Shown piece by piece: positions 6,316 through 14,223 of a stretch of DNA of 35,501 nt. The stretch's first letter is position 1. The number at the start of each line of letters is the position of its first letter. Source of the stretch: Novosphingobium sp. SCN 66-18 (GTDB taxonomy: Bacteria; Pseudomonadota; Alphaproteobacteria; Sphingomonadales; Sphingomonadaceae); contig MEGD01000043.1 in assembly GCA_001725355.1 (NCBI GenBank), positions 1 through 35,501 of the forward strand, written 5' to 3'. The translations under genes and the position numbers were made by a program. The notes under the pieces are model-generated. The model was not told where the DNA came from. It worked only from the letters and a program-made list of their open reading frames with translations, and ran no database searches.

Positions 6316-7785
6316 ATGCCGCGTCTTTCCCGCCTTGCCTTGGCCATTGCCCTTGCCGCTGCGGCATCGGGGTGCGGCTGGCGCGGTGACGGGGCGCTGC
6401 AACTCGGCCTGGTGGGCGATTCGGATGCGTTCAAGGCGCAAGGCGTGCGGCTTTCTCCCGCTGGACAGACATTGCGCGCCGCCACGGTGGAAGGGCTGGT
6501 GGGATTTGACGCCGAAGGGCGGGTGGTGCCGGGGCTGGCCGATCGCTGGATCGTGACCGACGATGGCCAGAGCTATATCTTCCGCCTGCGCGACGGCACC
6601 TGGCCCGATGGCGCCAGGATCGATGCCGAAGATGTCGCCGCTTCGCTGCGGCGCGCGCTGGCCGCCCTGCGCGGATCGCCGCTGGGCCTCGACCTTGCGT
6701 CGATCGCCGAGGTCCGGGTGATGACCGATCGCGTGATCGAGGTTGATCTGCAAAGCCCGCTGCCCGACCTGCTGACCTTGCTGGCGCAGCCCGAACTCGG
6801 CCTTCCCCATGCGCGACAGGGCGGCGGCCCTATGGCGATGCAGCGCACCCCGCAGGGCGCGGTGCTGTCGCTTATCCCGCCCGGCAAGCGCGGGCTGCCG
6901 GCGCAGGAGGATTTCGCCCGCCGCGCCCGCTCCGTGATCGTCGAAGTGGCGCCCGCCGAAAAGGCGGTGGCCCGCTTCAACGACGGCTATATCGACGTTC
7001 TGCTGGGCGGCCGGATCGATTCTCTGCCGCTTGCTGGCGTCGGCGGACTGGTCCGCGGCAACGTGCAGATAGACCCCGTCAGCGGCCTGTTCGGACTGAT
7101 GGTCGAAAACGCGCAGGGCTATCTGGGCAAGGCGGCCAATCGCGAGGCGCTGGCCATGGCGATCGATCGCGATGCGCTGCTGGGCGCGTTCAATGTCAGC
7201 GGCTGGTCGGGAACCACGCGGATCGTGGCCCCGGAAACGCCCGGCGATCTGGGCACGATCGGCGAACGCTGGGCCGGAATGGGGATCGAGCAGCGCCGGG
7301 TGGCGGCGGCGGAGCGCGTGGCGCGCTGGAAGGCGGCGGGCAACCCGCCGCCGGTCCTGCGCATCGCCATCGGCCGTGGCCCGGGTTCGCAGATCGTCTT
7401 CGACCGGTTGCGCTCGGACTTCGGGGGTATCGGCCTTCAGGTGCAGCGGGTGGGCGAAACCGCGCCCGCCGACTTGCGCCTGATCGATTCCGTCGCCCGC
7501 TATGGCCGCGCGACATGGTTTCTGAACCAGCTGGCCTGCGCCGCGCGTCGCCCCGTATGCAGCCCGGCGGGCGATGCCCGGCTGGATGACGCGCGTGCGG
7601 CGAAAGATCCCCAGCAGCGTGCCGCCTTGCTGGCGGAGGCCGAAGCGGAAATAACCGCCGTCAACGGCTATATCCCCATCGCCCGTCCGCTGCGCTGGTC
7701 GCTGGTGCGCAGCCGGGTGACGGGTTTCGCGCCGAACCCATGGGGATGGCATCCCTTGCCGCCGCTGGCCATGCTTCCCAAATAG
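6316..7785 (+). CDS. Family 5 solute-binding lipoprotein
   Basis: A 489-residue extracellular solute-binding protein of the SBP_bac_5 (peptide/nickel, DppA/OppA-like) family. The N-terminus is a lipoprotein signal, MPRLSRLALAIALAAAASGC, with the lipobox ending at C20. Family blocks include ATVEGLVGFDAEGRVVPGLADRW, FRLRDGTWPDGARIDAEDV, and the mid-protein NREALAMAIDRDALLGAF. It is about 489 rather than the usual 500-540 residues. No permease or ATPase gene adjoins it, so the transporter it serves, if any, is elsewhere. It is followed closely by the DUF4112 gene, possibly co-transcribed. Confidence 0.83.
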   Translation: MPRLSRLALAIALAAAASGCGWRGDGALQLGLVGDSDAFKAQGVRLSPAGQTLRAATVEGLVGFDAEGRVVPGLADRWIVTDDGQSYIFRLRDGTWPDGARIDAEDVAASLRRALAALRGSPLGLDLASIAEVRVMTDRVIEVDLQSPLPDLLTLLAQPELGLPHARQGGGPMAMQRTPQGAVLSLIPPGKRGLPAQEDFARRARSVIVEVAPAEKAVARFNDGYIDVLLGGRIDSLPLAGVGGLVRGNVQIDPVSGLFGLMVENAQGYLGKAANREALAMAIDRDALLGAFNVSGWSGTTRIVAPETPGDLGTIGERWAGMGIEQRRVAAAERVARWKAAGNPPPVLRIAIGRGPGSQIVFDRLRSDFGGIGLQVQRVGETAPADLRLIDSVARYGRATWFLNQLACAARRPVCSPAGDARLDDARAAKDPQQRAALLAEAEAEITAVNGYIPIARPLRWSLVRSRVTGFAPNPWGWHPLPPLAMLPK

Positions 7786-7790
7786 GGGGC

Positions 7791-8222
7791 ATGGCACAGG
7801 TTTTCCGATCCCGCGCCCGTCCCGTGCGGATGGGCATCGAACTGCCCGGCACCGGCCGCGATCCGGCGTCGGTGCGTCAGCGCATCGAACTGATGGAGCA
7901 TCTGCTAGAACGCAGCTTCGTGATCCCCGGCATCAACCGGCCGGTGGGCCTCGATGCGCTTGCCGGGCTGATCCCGGTGGTGGGTGATTTCGTCACGGCG
8001 GCGATGGGCGCGTGGATCGTATGGGAAGCCCGCAATCTTGGCCTGCCCAAATGGAAGCTGGTGCGGATGGGCGCCAATGTCGCGTTCGATGCGCTGCTGG
8101 GCGCGGTGCCGGTTGCCGGCGATGCCTTCGATTTCCTGTTCCGCTCGAACACGCGCAACCTGCGCATCATCCGCAAGCATCTCGACCGCCATCATCCGCA
8201 GACGCGGATCATCGAAGGCTGA
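7791..8222 (+). CDS. DUF4112 membrane protein
   Basis: A 143-residue protein of the DUF4112 family. The core is GINRPVGLDALAGLIPVVGD (residues roughly 46-66) followed by a hydrophobic segment FVTAAMGAWIVWEA, then GANVAFDALLGAVPVAGDAFDFLFRSNTRN. The duplicated 'G-x-IPVVGD / GAVPVAGDAFD' motif is the family hallmark. It is probably an integral membrane protein; function is unknown. ATG 7791 has AGGGGG overlapping the stop of the preceding lipoprotein gene, five bases away, so the two genes are likely one transcription unit. Confidence 0.85.
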   Translation: MAQVFRSRARPVRMGIELPGTGRDPASVRQRIELMEHLLERSFVIPGINRPVGLDALAGLIPVVGDFVTAAMGAWIVWEARNLGLPKWKLVRMGANVAFDALLGAVPVAGDAFDFLFRSNTRNLRIIRKHLDRHHPQTRIIEG

Positions 8223-8248
8223 TCACGCCAGCAGTCAGACGTCAGCGA

Positions 8249-8425
8249 TCAGAAGTCGATCGCGATACCGTTCTTTTCCCAGTCGCCGAAGCGCGTGGGA
8301 TCGAGCTCGTCGGGGTCTTCCGTCGGAACGGCCGCCTTCGGTTCCGGCACGGGCGGATTGGTCCAGTAATCGGGCGGCGTGAAACCGGCCGGTCGCTTGG
8401 TCGCGCGGGGCGTGGGCTTGTCCAT
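8249..8425 (-). CDS. DUF1674 / SDHAF4-like succinate dehydrogenase assembly factor
   Basis: A 58-residue protein ending in DPTRFGDWEKNGIAIDF, the signature of DUF1674, the bacterial relatives of mitochondrial SDHAF4. In mitochondria SDHAF4 binds the FAD-loaded SDHA subunit and promotes assembly of succinate dehydrogenase; the same role here is inferred. The N-terminal half is basic and proline-rich, with no conserved fold. ATG is preceded by GGAG four bases away. It is divergent from rsmB with only 70 bases between the start codons, so the two promoters must overlap. No sdh gene is in view. Confidence 0.85.
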   Translation of the reverse strand: MDKPTPRATKRPAGFTPPDYWTNPPVPEPKAAVPTEDPDELDPTRFGDWEKNGIAIDF

Positions 8426-8495
8426 GCGCTCCAGATGGACCTTCACGGCGCCGAGTGCAATTGCCAAGCGTGGCCAGACGCGCGATAGGCGCGCG

Positions 8496-9758
8496 ATGTC
8501 GCGTCCCCCCATTCCCGATGAAACGCCCGGCCTGCCGGTTCGCCGCGCCGCCCTGCGCCTGCTCGATGCCGTGCTGCGCCGGGGCGATCCGCTGGACCAG
8601 ATCGCTCCCCCTGTCCTGCGCGGGATAGAGCGCGGGGACGACCGCGCGCTCGTTCTGGCGATAACGCAGGAAACGCTGCGCTGGATGCAGGATCTGGATG
8701 GCCTGATCGACGGGGCCACGCGCCAGCGCCTGCCGGACGATGCCAAGGCGCGTACCGTGCTGCGGCTGATGCTGGCGCAGGCCCTGCGGCTCGACCTTCC
8801 GCCCCATGCCGTGGTGGCGACGGGCCTGCCGCTGCTCGCGGGCGGGCCGCGCCGGCTGGCGCACGGCGTGTTCTCGGCGGTGATCCGGGGGCCGGCGAAG
8901 CTGCCCGCGGCCCCGACCTTGCCCGCGCTGGCGGAAGCGCGCTGGCAGGCCGCCTGGCCGGACCGTGTGGCGGCGATTGCCGCCGGCCTGGCCGATCCGC
9001 CGCCGATCGACCTGACCCTGCGCGATCCGGATGCCACGGCCGAGTGGGCCGAACGGCTGGGCGGCGTCTCGCTGATGTCCGGCCATGTGCGCCTGCCACG
9101 TGCGGGCGCGGTGGAAGCGTTGCCCGGGTTCGGCGAAGGCGCGTGGTGGGTGCAGGACCTTGCCGCGACGGTGCCGGCAAGGCTGCTGGGGCAGGGGGAA
9201 GGCCGGCGCGCGCTCGACCTTTGCGCCGCGCCCGGCGGCAAGACCATGCAGCTGGCGGCGGCCGGCTGGGACGTGACCGCGCTCGACAAATCTGCCCGCC
9301 GGCTTGATCGTCTGCGCGAAAACCTGAAGCGCACCGGCCTGGAGGCACAGGTCGTTGCGGCCGACGCGCTCGCCTGGCAGCCTGAGGAGCCGTTCGACGC
9401 GATCCTGCTCGACGCGCCCTGTACCGCCACCGGCACCTGCCGCCGGCACCCTGATGTGCTGCACCGCTTGCCGGCAATCGACGAACTGGCCGCGCTTCAG
9501 CGCTCGATGCTGGCGCGTGCAGCAGAATGGCTGCGCCCCGGCGGCGTGCTGGCCTATGCGGTCTGTTCGCTGGAGCCGGAGGAGGGCGAGGAGCAGGCCC
9601 GCGCGTTCACCGCGCTGGCGCCGGATGCCATCGCGGCCGAGGAGCTTCCCGCCGGTGTTGTGCCAACCCCGGAAGGATGGTTGCGCAGCGATCCGGGGAT
9701 GCTGGCCGATGCGGGCGGCATCGATGGCTTCTTCGCCGCCCGCTGGCGCAAGGTTTGA
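8496..9758 (+). CDS. rsmB: 16S rRNA m5C967 methyltransferase RsmB
   Basis: A 420-residue RsmB (Sun/Fmu)-type enzyme that would methylate C967 of 16S rRNA with S-adenosylmethionine. The N-terminal NusB-like domain (about 10-140) includes VRRAALRLLDAVLRRG. The SAM site is LDLCAAPGGKT. The two cysteines of the m5C mechanism are C309 in DAPCTATG and C357 in VCSLEPEEGE. Length matches the family. ATG 8496 is chosen because the NusB-like domain begins right after it. A weak GCGCGATAGGCG precedes it, so the ribosome-binding site is poor. A closely related RsmB paralogue with another target base remains possible. Confidence 0.88.
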   Translation: MSRPPIPDETPGLPVRRAALRLLDAVLRRGDPLDQIAPPVLRGIERGDDRALVLAITQETLRWMQDLDGLIDGATRQRLPDDAKARTVLRLMLAQALRLDLPPHAVVATGLPLLAGGPRRLAHGVFSAVIRGPAKLPAAPTLPALAEARWQAAWPDRVAAIAAGLADPPPIDLTLRDPDATAEWAERLGGVSLMSGHVRLPRAGAVEALPGFGEGAWWVQDLAATVPARLLGQGEGRRALDLCAAPGGKTMQLAAAGWDVTALDKSARRLDRLRENLKRTGLEAQVVAADALAWQPEEPFDAILLDAPCTATGTCRRHPDVLHRLPAIDELAALQRSMLARAAEWLRPGGVLAYAVCSLEPEEGEEQARAFTALAPDAIAAEELPAGVVPTPEGWLRSDPGMLADAGGIDGFFAARWRKV

Positions 9759-9847
9759 CGCCTGACGATCTTGTCGTTTGCGAATGCAGCGCGTGGAATG
9801 CCCACCCCGCTGCGGCTAACGCCGCCTGCGCCGCCGCAAGCCACGCT

Positions 9848-9869
9848 CCCCTCCCGTTGGCGGGAGGGG
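9848..9869. repeat. Perfect 9-bp hairpin of a common GC-rich intergenic repeat
   Basis: CCCCTCCCG, loop TTGG, CGGGAGGGG is a perfect hairpin followed by TTGGGGGTGGG. Sequences of this CTCCC...GGGAGGGGTTGGGGGTGGG type recur between genes in many alphaproteobacteria. Here it lies between the convergent rsmB and msrA genes and could end or protect both transcripts. There is no T tract. Confidence 0.55.
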
Positions 9870-9922
9870 TTGGGGGTGGGCCTTGACCCTTGGTGTTCGC
9901 AAGCGATCCAAGCGCCTGACGC

Positions 9923-10450
9923 TTACGCCTTGACCTTGTTGGCGAAGCTCTTGCGCAGCTTCATCAGCTTGGGCGGGATCACGGCCATGCAATAGGGATT
10001 GCGCTGCCCTTCGCCTTCCCAGTATTCCTGATGGTAGTCCTCGGCCGGATACCATTCCGCCGGCCCTTCGATGGTGGTGACAACCGGCTCCGCGCGATCG
10101 GCCTGCGCGCGGGCGATGCCGGCTTCGGTTTCGGCTTGCTGCTCCTCGTCCAGCGGGAACACGGCGGAACGGTACTGCGTGCCGATGTCGTTGCCCTGCC
10201 GGTTAAGCTGCGTCGGATCGTGCGTGGCAAAGAAGATATCGAGCAATTGCCCATAGGAAATCGCATCGGGATCGAACGTCACGCGTATGGCTTCGGCGTG
10301 GCCGGTGTTGCCCGAACAGACCTGCTTGTAGGTCGGGTTCGGCGTCACACCGCCGATATAGCCGCTTTCCACGTTGCTGACGCCGATCACGTCCCGAAAT
10401 ACCGCTTCGGTGCACCAGAAGCACCCGCCTGCGAAAATGGCCTGGGCCAT
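9923..10450 (-). CDS. msrA: Peptide-methionine (S)-S-oxide reductase MsrA
   Basis: A 175-residue MsrA that would reduce methionine-(S)-sulfoxide in proteins, using thioredoxin. The catalytic motif GCFWC lies at 9-13, with C10 as the attacking cysteine. Other family blocks are [29 protein letters not shown], and [22 protein letters not shown]. The C-terminal [10 protein letters not shown] is also typical. C45 in VCSG and the final region suggest a standard recycling arrangement. It has no signal peptide, so it is cytoplasmic. The gene is monocistronic and divergent from the exported methyltransferase-like gene, with start codons 112 bases apart. Confidence 0.95.
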   Translation of the reverse strand: MAQAIFAGGCFWCTEAVFRDVIGVSNVESGYIGGVTPNPTYKQVCSGNTGHAEAIRVTFDPDAISYGQLLDIFFATHDPTQLNRQGNDIGTQYRSAVFPLDEEQQAETEAGIARAQADRAEPVVTTIEGPAEWYPAEDYHQEYWEGEGQRNPYCMAVIPPKLMKLRKSFANKVKA

Positions 10451-10562
10451 CGCTTGTCCTTTCCTGTTTGTATGCAGGCTAGATAGGAAGGCGACCGGCG
10501 CTTGTCATCGCTTCCCACTTGGCTACCTTGCGCACGATCCCAACCGAGAGAGGAATTTGCGC

Positions 10563-11414
10563 GTGCGCACTGTCCTGACAGCCCTTGCCGCCAGCCTGAC
10601 CATGGCGGTCGCCGGCCTGGTTCCCCAGTCCTCCGTGCAGGCCGAAACGCCGGCCCCCACCGCAACATCGCCGGCAATGGCGGCAGTGCTGGCCGATCCG
10701 CGCCGCGATGGCGACCGTGCCCGTGATATCTGGCGTCACCCCGCCGAAACGCTGGGCTTCTTCCGCGTGCAGCCGGGCATGACGGTGGTGGACTATCTGC
10801 CGTCGGGGGGATGGTACACCCGCGTTCTCGTGCCGTATCTCGGGCCGCAGGGCCAGTATATCGGCCTCAATCCCGGTGTCGCCAACGCACCCGAACGCAC
10901 GAAGCAGGCCTTCGGCAACCTCGGCGCGACCTTCCCGGCGAAGGCGGCGGGATGGACCGGCGCCCCCGCCGAGCGCATCCTTGCCTTCAACACCGACAGC
11001 CTGCCGGCCGATCTCGATGGCAAGGTCGATCGCGCGCTGATCTTCCGCGAAGTGCACAACATGTGGCGCGGGGGCTGGCTCTATCCCGATCTGCTGGCGA
11101 TCCGCCGCCTGCTCAAGCCCGATGGCCTGCTCGGCATCGTCCAGCATCGTGCCCGGCCCGATGCCCCGGCCTCCTATACCGATGGGAGCAAGGGCTATCT
11201 GCGCGAAAAGGACGTGATCGCCATGGTCGAGGCGCACGGTTTCGAACTCGTCGGCAAGAGCGAGATCAACGCCAATCCGAAGGATCCGGCGAATCACCCC
11301 GCCGGCGTCTGGTCGCTTCCGCCCACTTTCTCGCAAGGGGATGCCGATCGCATGCGCTTTGCCGGCGTGGGGGAAAGCGACCGGATGACATTGCTGTTCC
11401 GCAAGCGCCCCTGA
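10563..11414 (+). CDS. Exported class I methyltransferase-like protein
   Basis: A 283-residue protein with a signal peptide, MRTVLTALAASLTMAVAG..., cleaved probably after SSVQA at about residue 27. The mature part begins with a short linker, then MAAVLADPRRDGDRARDIWRHPAETLGFF. A Rossmann-like methyltransferase core follows: MTVVDYLPSGGWYTRVLVPYLG in place of the usual glycine-rich SAM loop, VDRALIFREVHNMW, and a RLLKPDGLLGIV strand. SAM is not known in the periplasm, so catalysis there is doubtful. GTG 10563 lies eight bases after GAGAGAGGA; TTG 10557 is too close. No partner gene adjoins it. Confidence 0.72.
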   Translation: MRTVLTALAASLTMAVAGLVPQSSVQAETPAPTATSPAMAAVLADPRRDGDRARDIWRHPAETLGFFRVQPGMTVVDYLPSGGWYTRVLVPYLGPQGQYIGLNPGVANAPERTKQAFGNLGATFPAKAAGWTGAPAERILAFNTDSLPADLDGKVDRALIFREVHNMWRGGWLYPDLLAIRRLLKPDGLLGIVQHRARPDAPASYTDGSKGYLREKDVIAMVEAHGFELVGKSEINANPKDPANHPAGVWSLPPTFSQGDADRMRFAGVGESDRMTLLFRKRP

Positions 11415-11484
11415 TCGCTTTTGGCGGCGCTTTGTCACAGTCTTGCCGTTGAATTGCCGGGCCGGGAGCAATAAGTCCCCGGCC

Positions 11485-12336
11485 ATGAGCAAGATCACCG
11501 TCGCCGCCCTGCAACTGGCCCTCAACGCCGGCGAAGCGCAGAACATCGCCGCTGTCGCCGCACTGGTGGAACAGGCCGCCGCGCGCGGGGCGCAGGTCGT
11601 CCTGCCGCCGGAATTGTTCGCCGGCCCTTATTTCTGCACGACGGAGGACGAGGCCCGCTTCGCGCTGGCCTATCCGCTGGATCAGGACCCTTCGGTGCGC
11701 GCGATGCGCCAACTCGCGAAAGCCATGGGCATCGCCATCCCCACCTCGTTCTTCGAGCGCGACGGCCATCACTACTACAACACCCTCGCGATGATCGGCC
11801 CCGACGGCGAGATCATGGGCATCTACCGCAAGAGCCATATTCCGGACGGTCCGGGATACGAGGAGAAGTTCTATTTCCGCCCGGGCAACACCGGCTTCAA
11901 GGTGTGGGACGTGTTCGGCACCCGCATTGGCGTGGGCGTGTGCTGGGATCAGTGGTATCCCGAATGCGCGCGCGCGATGGCGCTGATGGGCGCGGAACTG
12001 CTGTTCTACCCCACCGCGATCGGCTCCGAACCCTATGACGCCAGCTTCGATACCAGCCGCATCTGGCGCCGCGCCATGCTGGGCCACGCCGCGTCGAACT
12101 GCATGCCGGTGATCGCCGCCAACCGCATCGGCAGCGAGGAGAACGAACAGCGCTTCTACGGGCACAGCTTCATCAGCGACCAGTGGGGCGATTTCCTCGC
12201 CGAATACGGGGCGGAGGAAACCGGCGTGCTCGTGGCGGAAATCGACCTGGCCGAAGCCGCCAAGCACCGCGCCGGCATGGGCTTCTTCCGCGATCGCCGC
12301 CCGCAACTTTACGCGCGGCTGGCGCAGGACGTGTGA
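11485..12336 (+). CDS. aguB: N-carbamoylputrescine amidase
   Basis: A 283-residue nitrilase-superfamily amidase that would convert N-carbamoylputrescine to putrescine, CO2 and ammonia in the agmatine route. The Glu-Lys-Cys triad is visible: E43 in PPELF, K116 in YRKSHIPDGPGYEEKFYF, and C153 in GVCWDQWYPE. The substrate-specific blocks YRKSHIPDG and the C-terminal GFFRDRRPQLY fit AguB closely. No agmatine deiminase (aguA) lies in the window. The Shine-Dalgarno is poor, the nearest G-rich stretch being some 17 bases upstream. Its stop overlaps the GTG of folK by four bases. Confidence 0.9.
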   Translation: MSKITVAALQLALNAGEAQNIAAVAALVEQAAARGAQVVLPPELFAGPYFCTTEDEARFALAYPLDQDPSVRAMRQLAKAMGIAIPTSFFERDGHHYYNTLAMIGPDGEIMGIYRKSHIPDGPGYEEKFYFRPGNTGFKVWDVFGTRIGVGVCWDQWYPECARAMALMGAELLFYPTAIGSEPYDASFDTSRIWRRAMLGHAASNCMPVIAANRIGSEENEQRFYGHSFISDQWGDFLAEYGAEETGVLVAEIDLAEAAKHRAGMGFFRDRRPQLYARLAQDV

Positions 12337-12854
12337 CGCCCGCGCCGCCGCAGCGCTACCTGATCGCGCTGGGGTCCAATGTCCGCCACGCGCGGCATGG
12401 CGCCCCGGCCGCCGTCCTGCGCGCGGCGGTGCGTGCGCTCGCGGCGCACGGGCTGGCGGTGGAGGCGGTCTCGCGCACCATCGCCAGCGCCCCGCTCGGG
12501 CCTTCGCGCCGGCGCTATGCCAACGCGGTAGTGATCGTGGCGGGCGATCTGATGCCGCCCGCGCTGCTCCTGCTGCTCCAGCGGATCGAGCACGATTTCG
12601 GCCGCGTGCGGCGCGGCCAGCGCTGGCGCGCGCGGACGCTCGACCTCGATGTGATCCTGTGGAGCGGCGGTGTCTGGCGACAGGCGCCGGGCGCCACGCC
12701 CGCCCTGCGCGTTCCGCACCCGGAATACCGCAAGCGGACGTTCGTCCTCACCCCGGCCGCCGCCATCGCTCCCCACTGGCGGGATCCCGAAACCGGCCTG
12801 CGCATAAAACACCACAACGCCCGCTTGACCCGCCGCACCCCGCGCCCTAGGTGA
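12333..12854 (+). CDS. folK: Dihydropterin pyrophosphokinase FolK
   Basis: A 173-residue HPPK that would transfer pyrophosphate from ATP to 6-hydroxymethyl-7,8-dihydropterin in folate synthesis. Family marks are YLIALGSNVRHARHG at the N-terminus, RIEHDFGRVRRGQRWRARTLDLDVILW with the Mg-binding Asp pair of DLDV, and VPHPEYRKRTFVLTPAAAIAPHW. The C-terminus is basic and slightly extended. It begins at GTG 12333, overlapping the aguB stop (GTGA), so it depends on read-through from aguB. Its last 30 bases appear to contain the promoter of the downstream tRNA. Confidence 0.87.
   Translation: MTPAPPQRYLIALGSNVRHARHGAPAAVLRAAVRALAAHGLAVEAVSRTIASAPLGPSRRRYANAVVIVAGDLMPPALLLLLQRIEHDFGRVRRGQRWRARTLDLDVILWSGGVWRQAPGATPALRVPHPEYRKRTFVLTPAAAIAPHWRDPETGLRIKHHNARLTRRTPRPR
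12825..12852 (+). promoter_or_regulatory. Candidate tRNA-Lys promoter inside the folK 3' end
   Basis: TTGACC (12825-12830), a 16-base spacer and CTAGGT (12847-12852) resemble a sigma-70 promoter with a near-consensus -35. The -10 ends 14 bases before the tRNA, about right for a stable-RNA start. It lies inside folK codons. Confidence 0.4.
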
Positions 12855-12866
12855 CCGGCCTTGGTC

Positions 12867-12942
12867 GGGCCCTTAGCTCAGTCGGTAGAGCAACTGACTT
12901 TTAATCAGTAGGTCGCTGGTTCGAATCCAGCAGGGCTCACCA
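12867..12942 (+). tRNA. tRNA-Lys (anticodon UUU)
   Basis: A complete 76-base tRNA. The 7-bp acceptor stem GGGCCCT pairs with AGGGCTC, with one G-U pair. The D-arm TAGCTCAGTCGGTAGAGCA is canonical. The anticodon stem ACTGA/TCAGT encloses the loop CTTTTAA, giving anticodon TTT. The T-arm carries GGTTCGAATCC. The discriminator is A, and the 3' CCA is encoded. Confidence 0.97.
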
Positions 12943-12968
12943 TTCCAGCATCAACGGTTTTGCACGCA

Positions 12969-12990
12969 GCGCACCGTCCGGACGGTGCGC
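12969..12990. terminator. Perfect 22-base palindrome downstream of tRNA-Lys
   Basis: An 11-bp arm starting GCGCACCG and its exact inverse meet with no spacer (12969-12990). A further 10-base palindrome, GGTGCGCACC, follows at 13001-13010 and shares the GGTGCGC core. Sited 27 bases after the tRNA, this probably ends its transcript, although no T run follows. A protein-binding site is the alternative. Confidence 0.5.
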
Positions 12991-13014
12991 CAACGCATCA
13001 GGTGCGCACCGGTT

Positions 13015-13040
13015 GGAGGGAGCGCCGCCGCGCCCCCTCC
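13015..13040 (-). terminator. Likely terminator of the minus-strand acyl-CoA operon
   Basis: GGAGGG (13015-13020) pairs with CCCTCC (13035-13040) around a GC-rich loop, eight bases after the thiolase stop on the minus strand. No T tract follows, so efficiency is uncertain. Confidence 0.4.
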
Positions 13041-13047
13041 GCATCGT

Positions 13048-14223
13048 TCACAGCACTTCGAACAGCCCGGCCGCGCCCATGCCGCCGCCGACGCACATCG
13101 TTACCACGACGTACTTCGCGCCGCGGCGCTTGCCTTCGATCAGGGCGTGCATGGTGCAGCGCGCGCCGGTCATGCCATAGGGGTGGCCGATCGAGATCGA
13201 GCCGCCGTTGACGTTGAGCAGATCGTTGGGGATGCCCAGCTTGTCGCGGCAGTACAGCACCTGCACCGCGAAGGCCTCGTTCAGTTCCCACAGGCCGATG
13301 TCGTCCATCTTGAGGCCGAAACGCTGGAGCAGCTTGGGGATGGCGAAGACCGGGCCGATGCCCATTTCGTCCGGCTCGGTGCCGGCGACCGCCATGCCGA
13401 CATAGCGGCCCAGCGGCGTCAGGCCCTTCCGCGCGGCCACGGCGGCTTCCATGATCACCACGGCGGCGGAACCGTCGGAAAGCTGGCTGGCGTTGCCGGC
13501 GGTGACGATGCCGCCTTCGATCACCGGCTTCAGCGCGGTCAGGTTTTCCAGCGTGGTCGAGGGCCGGTTGCCTTCGTCCTTGGCGAGGTGGACGTCCTGG
13601 TAGGTGACTTCGCCGGTTTCCTTGTTGGCCACGGCCATCGAGGCGTCGGCGGCGACGATCTCGTCATCGAACTTGCCGGCCGCCTGCCCGGCGGCGGTGC
13701 GCTGCTGCGACTGGAGCGCGTATTCGTCGCAGGCTTCGCGGCCGATGCCATAGCGCTGGCCGACGATTTCCGCCGTCTGCAGCATCGGCATGTAGATTGC
13801 CTTATGCATTTCCACCAGCGAACGGTCGGGCATGACGCGCATGTCCTTGGTCTGGACAAGGCTGATCGATTCCTGTCCGCCGGCGGCGACCACGTCCATG
13901 CGGTCGATGATCACCTGCTTGGAAGCGGTGGCGATGGTCATCAGGCCCGAGGAGCACTGGCGGTCCATGCTCATGCCCGATGTGGTGACCGGCAGGCCGG
14001 CCCGCAGCGCGACCTGGCGGGCGATGTTGCCGGCCTGCGCGCCCTGTTGCAGCGCCGCGCCCCAGACCACGTCATCGACTTCGCCCGGCTCAATCCCGGC
14101 GCGCGCGACGGCGGCCTGCAGCGAAAGCGCGCCCAGCGTGGCGCCGGGGGTGGCATTGAAAGCGCCCTTGTAGGCGCGCCCGATCGGGGTGCGCGCGGCG
14201 GCGACGATAACGGCATCACGCAT
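13048..14223 (-). CDS. Acetyl-CoA C-acyltransferase (thiolase)
   Basis: A 391-residue thiolase that would cleave a 3-ketoacyl-CoA with CoA in the last step of beta-oxidation. The nucleophile is C90 in MDRQCSSGL. The active-site loop NEAFAV, the His loop [15 protein letters not shown], and the second Cys in [13 protein letters not shown] are all intact. It is closer to FadA-type degradative thiolases than to the biosynthetic enzyme at 28144. The substrate is presumably the product of the dehydrogenase encoded upstream in the same operon. The ATG lies inside the 3' end of the ligase gene (8-base overlap), so translation is coupled. It is the last gene of a five-gene minus-strand unit. Confidence 0.92.
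   Translation of the reverse strand: MRDAVIVAAARTPIGRAYKGAFNATPGATLGALSLQAAVARAGIEPGEVDDVVWGAALQQGAQAGNIARQVALRAGLPVTTSGMSMDRQCSSGLMTIATASKQVIIDRMDVVAAGGQESISLVQTKDMRVMPDRSLVEMHKAIYMPMLQTAEIVGQRYGIGREACDEYALQSQQRTAAGQAAGKFDDEIVAADASMAVANKETGEVTYQDVHLAKDEGNRPSTTLENLTALKPVIEGGIVTAGNASQLSDGSAAVVIMEAAVAARKGLTPLGRYVGMAVAGTEPDEMGIGPVFAIPKLLQRFGLKMDDIGLWELNEAFAVQVLYCRDKLGIPNDLLNVNGGSISIGHPYGMTGARCTMHALIEGKRRGAKYVVVTMCVGGGMGAAGLFEVL

Noticed and set aside
5764-7797. Minus-strand open frame of 677 codons opposite the PilZ and solute-binding genes
   Set aside because: It is the antisense shadow of high-GC genes: a low-complexity, Arg/Gly/His/Gln-rich translation with no domain, opposite two genes with clear motifs.
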